A stretch of 5,991 nucleotides of DNA from Minisyncoccota bacterium (GTDB taxonomy: Bacteria > Verrucomicrobiota > Lentisphaeria > Oligosphaerales > MVZH01). The stretch covers positions 1 to 5,991 of the forward strand of contig JAIPIM010000256.1 of assembly GCA_021734725.1 (NCBI GenBank), given 5' to 3'. This document shows, one piece after another, positions 1 through 4,517 of the stretch (positions are counted from its first letter, which is position 1; every line of letters begins with the position of its first letter). The notes beneath the pieces were generated by a model, which was given only the letters and a program-made list of their open reading frames with translations, did not search any database and had not been told where the DNA came from. The position numbers were made by a program, and so were the translations under genes.

Positions 1-474
1 TTCCTCATTTTCCTTCATAAAGTTCAAGATACCGATCTGCACCCCCTGGTCCACGCGGTCGGCAAGGTTGAGCAACCCCAATTGAAGCCCGTTCAAGTCA
101 CCGGCAAAATTGACCCAGCCGGTCTGCAGTCCTTTACAGCTGCCGCCGGCGTAATTCACGCACCCGCTTTGCCAACCCAGGAAATCCTGTTTGTTGTAGT
201 TGATTGCGGCCCACTGGACACCTTTATAGCTGTCCGCGTAATTGAGCAGCCAACTCCAGGTGAATCCTGAGCTATCACCCGTCGATCCGTTCGCCAGGCC
301 CAGTGCCAATGCTCGCTGAGGATTCTCTCCCCATATACTCAACACCAACCCCTCGATCATGACATCACTGCCGTGAATCGCGATATCCGGTGTCAGGCTG
401 GCCTGAAACGGCTCGGCCGCAAACACACTGCTCGTCCACAGAACCACGACTGCAAAAGCAAGTACCTTCTTCAT
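1..474 (-). CDS. Secreted surface-repeat protein (LA_2272-like), 3' end cut by window edge
   Basis: The reading frame runs from ATG at 474 without a stop to position 1, giving 158 residues of an incomplete gene. Residues 1-20 are a clear signal peptide: MKK, a hydrophobic core, then VFA-A or FAA-E as cleavage site. From about residue 71 the protein consists of 14-15-residue repeats with Asn at 78, 92, 107, 122, 136 and 151, and Gln at 87, 102, 117, 131 and 146. The late units read GLQLGLLN and GVQIGILN. This pattern matches what I recall of the LA_2272-type surface repeat proteins, whose function is not established. Regular spacing suggests a stacked beta structure in the periplasm or at the outer membrane. 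Cys105 and Cys113 could form a disulfide. The start is supported by an AGGAG 6 nt upstream. Family members usually end soon after the repeats, so little is probably missing; that is inference. Confidence 0.8.
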   Translation of the reverse strand, partial: MKKVLAFAVVVLWTSSVFAAEPFQASLTPDIAIHGSDVMIEGLVLSIWGENPQRALALGLANGSTGDSSGFTWSWLLNYADSYKGVQWAAINYNKQDFLGWQSGCVNYAGGSCKGLQTGWVNFAGDLNGLQLGLLNLADRVDQGVQIGILNFMKENEE

Positions 475-480
475 GATTTT

Positions 481-485
481 CTCCT
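481..485 (-). promoter_or_regulatory. Shine-Dalgarno for the surface-repeat gene
   Basis: On the minus strand AGGAG lies 6 nt before the ATG at 474, inside a purine-rich stretch. It fixes the start of the surface-repeat gene. Confidence 0.75.
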
Positions 486-508
486 TTTCCTCATTGGTTT
501 CGTACCAC

Positions 509-542
509 TGTGAACGCCCGATTTGTTATCTATGCGTTCACA
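509..542 (-). promoter_or_regulatory. Stem-loop in the 5' leader of the surface-repeat gene
   Basis: TGTGAACGC (509-517) and GCGTTCACA (534-542) are perfect 9-bp inverted repeats separated by 16 nt. The stem lies between the predicted transcription start (near 549) and the Shine-Dalgarno, so it would form at the very 5' end of the mRNA. It could protect the 5' end, control translation, or act as DNA as an operator for a dimeric regulator just downstream of the promoter. The sequence does not decide between these. Confidence 0.55.
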
Positions 543-555
543 AACTTACGAACTA

Positions 556-584
556 ACTATACGCCTTCGTGTTTCCCAGGTCAA
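556..584 (-). promoter_or_regulatory. Sigma70-type promoter for the surface-repeat gene
   Basis: Read on the minus strand, TTGACC (584-579) and TATAGT (561-556) are separated by exactly 17 nt. Each box differs from the consensus at one position. It points at the surface-repeat gene, with a leader of about 75 nt that contains the 9-bp stem-loop. Confidence 0.65.
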
Positions 585-628
585 ATCGCGGTTCCTCCCA
601 TCCAAGGTTCCAAGGAACGGTTGAAAGC

Positions 629-637
629 TGCTATGAT
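629..637 (+). promoter_or_regulatory. Possible extended -10 promoter element
   Basis: TGC followed by TATGAT matches an extended -10 element facing the pilin-like gene. The -35 region (around 608-614) is poor, and the distance to the gene is about 300 nt, so this is only a candidate. Confidence 0.25.
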
Positions 638-769
638 GTAACATGAAAGAGAGGGGCGTGTTATGGCCTTTGAGTAAATACGTTCACGGAGCGTTGCCGG
701 CACCCAAGTAAAGCGGGTCCTTGTCACGCCGTAGCAAGCGTGGCACGAAGGCGGATCCCGGCTCGCCCA

Positions 770-814
770 TGCGCCTGTGCGGCCCCGTGAGGACCGCGTT
801 GCCGGGCTGGCGCA
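770..814. repeat. Dispersed palindromic repeat, copy A
   Basis: Nested hairpin. The outer stem is TGCGCC (770-775) with GGCGCA (809-814). The inner stem is GCGGCCC (779-785) with GGACCGC (791-797), 7 positions with one C/A mismatch. The same architecture and the identical 12-mer GAGGACCGCGTT (789-800) recur at 4459-4501 in the other large intergenic region. Two related copies, both outside genes, suggest a REP-like dispersed element. A strand cannot be assigned because it is nearly symmetric. Confidence 0.6.
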
Positions 815-935
815 CCACACATCAACCCCTGGTCCGTAACAAACTAATTTGTCAACCGCCATACCGCGCCAGCAACTACACCCATTACTGCATACCCCAC
901 CTTGAAGCGGCCTCCTCACACCATATCTTAAGCAC

Positions 936-1400
936 ATGGACCAAAACAAATACACAATGATCCAGTGGATGGTGATGGTATTCGCGCTGGCACTCCTTAC
1001 CGCGGCCGTCCTGCCTATTTACCGTGCGTACGTGATCCGAGCGTGCGAAAAAGAGATGATCGAAGTATTGAGCTATGTGAAACTGGCCCAGGACAAGTAC
1101 TGTGCCGCGCACGGCCACTACGCGGGCAAAGATGAATTGCATCCTGTCACGGAAGACGTTGGACTGGGGTTGTCCGAGGAGGATTTCCCAAAGGTGAGAT
1201 ACGTCAAGTACGACGACCTCCTGATGTCCGTCAACTATCCCAAAGCCGACAAATTTCTGCTGATCTGGCTGTCGCCTGACGTCAACGTTCTGGGTGCCGA
1301 AATCCCCAGTATTGCCATGGATCAGGCCGGACATGTCTACCATAGCGACGACGCCGAGTCAGGAAGCTGGCGCCCCGCTTATCCACATCTGGAAGAGTGA
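936..1400 (+). CDS. Type IV pilin/pseudopilin-like protein with non-canonical N-terminus
   Basis: A 154-residue protein with one N-terminal hydrophobic helix (about residues 8-28) and a soluble remainder. KYTMIQWMVMVFALALL aligns without gaps to the pilin pattern GFTLIELMIVVAIIGIL, and Pro27 falls exactly at pilin position +22, followed by IYRAY. The later AQDKYCAAHGHYA resembles the pilin segment where the helix ends in an AxxxYxxxxGxYP pattern. The residue before the predicted cleavage point is Lys5 instead of Gly, and position +5 is Gln10 instead of Glu, so processing by a prepilin peptidase is doubtful. It may be a pseudopilin or a membrane-anchored relative that is no longer assembled. 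No pilus or secretion genes are adjacent. The ATG at 936 has no clear Shine-Dalgarno. The ATG at 957 also lacks one and would remove the residues before the helix. Confidence 0.7.
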   Translation: MDQNKYTMIQWMVMVFALALLTAAVLPIYRAYVIRACEKEMIEVLSYVKLAQDKYCAAHGHYAGKDELHPVTEDVGLGLSEEDFPKVRYVKYDDLLMSVNYPKADKFLLIWLSPDVNVLGAEIPSIAMDQAGHVYHSDDAESGSWRPAYPHLEE

Positions 1401-1440
1401 ACCATCGCCGCGGATTTCGCTTTCAGCGCGAAGCTCACGC

Positions 1441-1468
1441 TTGATGCGCGAAAACAAAGCTGTAGATT
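1441..1468 (+). promoter_or_regulatory. Weak candidate promoter for the alpha-mannosidase
   Basis: TTGATG (1441-1446) and TAGATT (1463-1468) are 16 nt apart. Each matches the sigma70 consensus at four of six positions. It lies in the 156-bp gap ahead of the mannosidase, but similar matches arise by chance. Confidence 0.25.
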
Positions 1469-1488
1469 CACGTACAAACAGAATGACC

Positions 1489-1519
1489 ATCATCCCATTT
1501 TCGCGACCTCTGGGATGAT
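1489..1519. promoter_or_regulatory. 9-bp hairpin in the gap before the alpha-mannosidase
   Basis: ATCATCCCA (1489-1497) and TGGGATGAT (1511-1519) are perfect inverted repeats around a 13-nt loop. There is no following T-run, so it is not a textbook intrinsic terminator for the pilin-like gene. The right arm contains the upstream in-frame ATG at 1515, which would be hidden in the stem. This supports the mannosidase start at 1557. It may be a leader structure or an operator. Confidence 0.45.
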
Positions 1520-1540
1520 CGTGACACAATCCCGAGCAAG

Positions 1541-1549
1541 AAGAAGGGA
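1541..1549 (+). promoter_or_regulatory. Ribosome binding site deciding the mannosidase start
   Basis: The purine run AAGAAGGGA ends 7 nt before the ATG at 1557. The alternative in-frame ATG at 1515 is preceded only by a pyrimidine-rich stretch and lies in a hairpin arm. Confidence 0.55.
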
Positions 1550-1556
1550 CCCCGCC

Positions 1557-4292
1557 ATGAGTTCGCCCCGTGCCAAAGTATTTATGTACAGCCACACGCA
1601 TTGGGATCGCGAATGGTACCTCAGCCAGACGCAATTCCAATACCGGCTGATACGAACGCTTGACGAGATCGTTGAGGTCCTCCTGGCCGACAACAGCTTC
1701 GAGACTTTTGTTTTGGACGGCCAGACGAGTATTGTCGAGGATTATCTCGATCTGCGTCCCGAACGACGCGAGCTGTTGACTCAACTGATCTCCGACGGCA
1801 AGATCGTCATCGGCCCCTGGTTCACCATGCCGGACATGTTTCTCCCGGACGGCGAGGCGCTTGTCCGCAATCTTCTGCGCGGATATCGGGACTGCCGGGC
1901 TTTCGGCGGCCGGTTCCCCAACACAGGCTACGTTCCAGACAGCTTCGGTCATATCGAACAGGTGCCGCAGATTTTGCGTGGCGTCGGGATCGACAATTAT
2001 GTCTTCAGCCGCGGCCGCCCCGCGTCCATCGCCCAGGACCGGGGATGGAAACGCGAGTTCATATGGCAAGCTCCGGACGGCAGCAAACTGTTCGCCCTTC
2101 CCATCTGCACCAGTTATACCGAAGGGAAATACCTGCCCGGGCCGGACAATCCCGAGACCTTGCGCGAGCGGGTTCAAAAAGTCATTGACCTCGAGCGTAA
2201 TTCACATCGCACGGACATTGCTCTACTCCCGCATGGTGCCGACCATTCGTGGTTGCAGCGCAATGTTGCGGAGATCATTGACGCCATTCCGCGACTTATG
2301 CCCGAGATCGAATTTCATCACGGATCGTTGCAGGACGCCGTGGATGCGTGGAAGGGGGCCATCCCCGACGGTTTGTCCACGTACTCGGGACAACTGCGGG
2401 GACGCCTGACGCTCCAGGAACTTCACGGGACATTGTCGAGCCGTATCGATAACAAACTCATGAATGAATCGGCGCAAATGCACCTGGAAAACTTAGCGGA
2501 ACCGCTGCATGCCGTAGCGCACATGTTCGGACGGCAGAGCACGCCATGGTTCTTCAAGAAAGCATGGGAACTGTTGTTTCAAAATCATGCTCACGATTCC
2601 ATTTGCGGTTGCAGCCGGGACCGCGTGCATACGGATGTCAATACAAGATTCCGTGAAGTCATTGAGCTGAGTACCGATATCGCCGATTCCGCTCTGGACT
2701 ATCTGAACAGTCCGGCGCGACGCGATGCCGTTCCCACGCTTATCGTTTACGCTGGCCTCAACGGCGGCAACCAGGTTGTCGATTTCCTGATAAAACTGGA
2801 GGAAAAGCCCGACGGCCAATGCTGTTTCGCGGACGAGAGCGGGACCCGACACTGTCTTCAGTGGACAAGCATGATTCCATTGAAAGTGCAACACGGCGAG
2901 GCGTTTCTTCACTACTGGGAATGCCGTGGCTGCGTCTACATCCCCGACTTGAAGCCCTGTGAAGTACGAAAGCTTGTTTTCCGGGCCGGACAGTCGGGCA
3001 CCCTCCCCTGCCCCGGGGTGGAGACAATCGCGGACAACTCATTGACCAATGGGCTGCTGCAAGTCCATGTCAATGCGAACGGCACCGTTAATTTGCGAAA
3101 CGCCAAGACCGGGTGGACCGCGAAAAACACTCATTACTTTGTTCAGGAAGGCGATCAAGGCGGGGGCTATCATTTCGAACCGATCCCGAACGACCACCGC
3201 CGAGATACGCGTGAGCAAAAAGCCGAGGTCAAAGTGCTTGCCAAGGGACCCCTTCGCGGCCGGGTGGAAGTCAGCACCAAGTTGCGCGTGCCCGCCCGGC
3301 TGGACCACAAGACAGGGAAGCGGACCGGGCAGCGTACTCTCCCGGTACAGACGATTTTCACGGTAGAAGCCGGCAGCCCATTGGTTAAATGCCATACGTG
3401 TATCGAAAATACTGCTGGAAACCAGCGCATCCGGCTTGCTCTTCCCACTGGCCTGAACACCCGGACCGTTCATGCTGACGCCAGCTTCGCGGTCCACGCT
3501 AACGCCGTTGATAAATGGCCCGCCGACGCGGGACAGAACTTTCATCCCATGCGCAACTTTGTCAGCATCCACGAACAGGAAAACGGTCTGGCGTTCTTGG
3601 GGAAGGGGCTTCACGAATACGAGATCGTACCGACAAACGCCGGCACACGGCTGGAAGTCACATTCCTGCGTTCCTTCGACTTCGTCATGCTCTGCTGCAC
3701 GTGGGCAACTCCGGAAGCGCAACTGATGCGCCCTCTGGATTACGACTACGCGTTGACCCTGCATGAGCGTGACTGGAACAAGGCCCAACTTCCCGGCCTG
3801 GCGGCGGCATTTCGTAATCCGCCGGTCGCCTTGGTGCACGGGGATTTCGCTTTCCCGAATGAACACGAACCGCACACGACAGTCGGGTATTACGCACAGT
3901 TGCCGGATGGCGAAATACCGGTTGATTCGAACCGTTCGACCTGGAAGCTTTACAATGCGCACCGCGATGGCTGGCGCAGGGTGGAACGGGAGCGCTTTGT
4001 ACAAGGCGAGATCGACAACCGCATCCTTCCGTTCGAGATAGACGGAAGCAAGCTGGTCATCTCCGCGTTCAAGGAAAGTGAAGACGGCAACGGACAAATT
4101 CTGCGATTCTGGAGTTATGAGGGTACGCCGCAAACCGTTTGCGTTAGGGCATCCACCCCGAACGCGAACCTTGTACGCTGCAATCTCCTGGAACAGCCCC
4201 AGTCGACTACCGAATCGAACAGCGGCAGCCTGGAGTTGACGATTAAACCGTTTGAAATCGCTACGGTGAAGATGACACCGACACGTAAGTAG
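1557..4292 (+). CDS. Alpha-mannosidase, glycoside hydrolase family 38
   Basis: A zinc-dependent retaining alpha-mannosidase of 911 residues from the ATG at 1557; an in-frame ATG at 1515 would add 14 residues but has no ribosome binding site. The N-terminal catalytic domain (about 5-270) opens with HTHWDREW (13-20), where His15 and Asp17 are the expected zinc ligands. Asp128 in PDSFGH is the expected nucleophile and third ligand. HGADH (226-230) offers Asp229 as likely acid/base. A helical middle domain (about 275-375) carries NHAHDSICGCS, with His346 as the expected fourth ligand. C-terminal beta-sandwich domains follow, with the conserved SAFKESED segment near 835 and a final PFEIATVKM. All key residues are present and the length is near that of bacterial GH38 enzymes such as MngB (about 880). 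There is no signal peptide or membrane segment, so it should act in the cytoplasm on imported mannosides or mannose-capped oligosaccharides. The linkage cannot be read from sequence, and no transporter or kinase lies nearby. Product call is very secure; substrate is unknown. Confidence 0.97.
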   Translation: MSSPRAKVFMYSHTHWDREWYLSQTQFQYRLIRTLDEIVEVLLADNSFETFVLDGQTSIVEDYLDLRPERRELLTQLISDGKIVIGPWFTMPDMFLPDGEALVRNLLRGYRDCRAFGGRFPNTGYVPDSFGHIEQVPQILRGVGIDNYVFSRGRPASIAQDRGWKREFIWQAPDGSKLFALPICTSYTEGKYLPGPDNPETLRERVQKVIDLERNSHRTDIALLPHGADHSWLQRNVAEIIDAIPRLMPEIEFHHGSLQDAVDAWKGAIPDGLSTYSGQLRGRLTLQELHGTLSSRIDNKLMNESAQMHLENLAEPLHAVAHMFGRQSTPWFFKKAWELLFQNHAHDSICGCSRDRVHTDVNTRFREVIELSTDIADSALDYLNSPARRDAVPTLIVYAGLNGGNQVVDFLIKLEEKPDGQCCFADESGTRHCLQWTSMIPLKVQHGEAFLHYWECRGCVYIPDLKPCEVRKLVFRAGQSGTLPCPGVETIADNSLTNGLLQVHVNANGTVNLRNAKTGWTAKNTHYFVQEGDQGGGYHFEPIPNDHRRDTREQKAEVKVLAKGPLRGRVEVSTKLRVPARLDHKTGKRTGQRTLPVQTIFTVEAGSPLVKCHTCIENTAGNQRIRLALPTGLNTRTVHADASFAVHANAVDKWPADAGQNFHPMRNFVSIHEQENGLAFLGKGLHEYEIVPTNAGTRLEVTFLRSFDFVMLCCTWATPEAQLMRPLDYDYALTLHERDWNKAQLPGLAAAFRNPPVALVHGDFAFPNEHEPHTTVGYYAQLPDGEIPVDSNRSTWKLYNAHRDGWRRVERERFVQGEIDNRILPFEIDGSKLVISAFKESEDGNGQILRFWSYEGTPQTVCVRASTPNANLVRCNLLEQPQSTTESNSGSLELTIKPFEIATVKMTPTRK

Positions 4293-4301
4293 GGAGGCAA
4301 G

Positions 4302-4428
4302 GCTGTTTCATTCTATGGATTGAGTGCCGTCCATGAACAGTGGCACGGGGCGGCCCGCACCGTGAGCCATCTCGGCTGGGGACCATCCGAGCCACTTAAG
4401 GCCTCCGCATGACTGAGAATGAAACAGC
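4302..4428. repeat. 127-bp structured element bounded by 13-bp perfect inverted repeats
   Basis: GCTGTTTCATTCT (4302-4314) and AGAATGAAACAGC (4416-4428) are perfect inverted repeats. The interior holds further stems: ATGGA 4315-4319 with TCCAT 4330-4334; AGTGGC 4339-4344 with GCCACT 4391-4396; and inside the latter ACGG 4345-4348 with CCGT 4360-4363 and TCGG 4372-4375 with CCGA 4387-4390. All are mutually compatible and form a multibranched fold. It begins 10 nt after the mannosidase stop. It could be a mobile palindromic element of MITE type, a structured RNA, or a bidirectional 3'-end structure. I see no clear target-site duplication and no T-run. Confidence 0.5.
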
Positions 4429-4438
4429 TCTGGCAGGG

Positions 4439-4456
4439 CGCGTCTCCAGACCCGCG
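4439..4456. repeat. Small GC-rich hairpin beside repeat copy B
   Basis: CGCGTCT (4439-4445) can pair with AGACCCGCG (4448-4456) with a two-base bulge and a very short loop. It sits directly before the copy B hairpin, as the 714-760 hairpin sits before copy A. It may be part of the same repeat unit. Confidence 0.35.
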
Positions 4457-4458
4457 GG

Positions 4459-4501
4459 TGCGCCGGTTTGCGGCCCGGAGGACCGCGTTACTGCCGGCGC
4501 A
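4459..4501. repeat. Dispersed palindromic repeat, copy B
   Basis: Nested hairpin. The outer stem is TGCGCCGG (4459-4466) with CCGGCGCA (4494-4501), 8 bp perfect. The inner stem is GCGGCCC (4470-4476) with GGACCGC (4480-4486), carrying the same single mismatch as copy A. The 12-mer GAGGACCGCGTT (4478-4489) is identical in both. It lies 16 nt beyond the stop of the minus-strand gene, so it may also act as a 3'-end hairpin for that transcript, although no T-run follows. Confidence 0.6.
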
Positions 4502-4517
4502 TTGTGTACCTGACGCA

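Larger units (their letters stand above)
585..935. other. Non-coding intergenic region rich in inverted repeats
   Basis: This stretch lies between two divergent genes. The open frames crossing it show no recognisable protein features and no ribosome binding sites. A possible extended -10 on the plus strand (TG at 629-630, TATGAT at 632-637) lacks a good -35. If used, it would give the pilin-like gene a leader of nearly 300 nt. Positions 714-760 can fold into an imperfect hairpin: CGGG 714-717 with CCCG 757-760, and CACGC 725-729 with GCGTG 738-742. It is followed by the hairpin at 770-814. From 815 to 935 I see only a weak ACAAA/TTTGT stem near 839-857. Confidence 0.6.

Noticed and set aside
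643..711. A 22-codon plus-strand mini-ORF after the extended -10 motif
   Set aside because: There is no Shine-Dalgarno and nothing in the peptide supports a leader peptide.
581..955. A 124-codon minus-strand frame across the repeat-rich intergenic region
   Set aside because: It crosses palindromic repeats, is rich in Cys, Trp and Arg, and has no domain or ribosome binding site.
885..1343. A 152-codon minus-strand frame opposite the pilin-like gene
   Set aside because: The plus-strand frame has a clear pilin-type N-terminus with Pro at +22; the antisense frame has no such signal.
1415..1431. TTCGC/GCGAA stem after the pilin-like gene as an intrinsic terminator
   Set aside because: The stem is only 5 bp and there is no T-run after it.
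1359..2177. A 272-codon open frame on the minus strand over the mannosidase N-terminus
   Set aside because: It is antisense to the conserved catalytic domain and shows no recognisable protein family or ribosome binding site.
3039..4133. A 364-codon open frame on the minus strand inside the mannosidase gene
   Set aside because: It is fully antisense to a secure GH38 coding region; its composition (Arg, Val and Pro rich, no motifs) is that of a shadow frame in GC-rich DNA.
4293..4440. Target-site duplication around the 127-bp element
   Set aside because: The flanks share only a GGCA at different offsets, which is not convincing.
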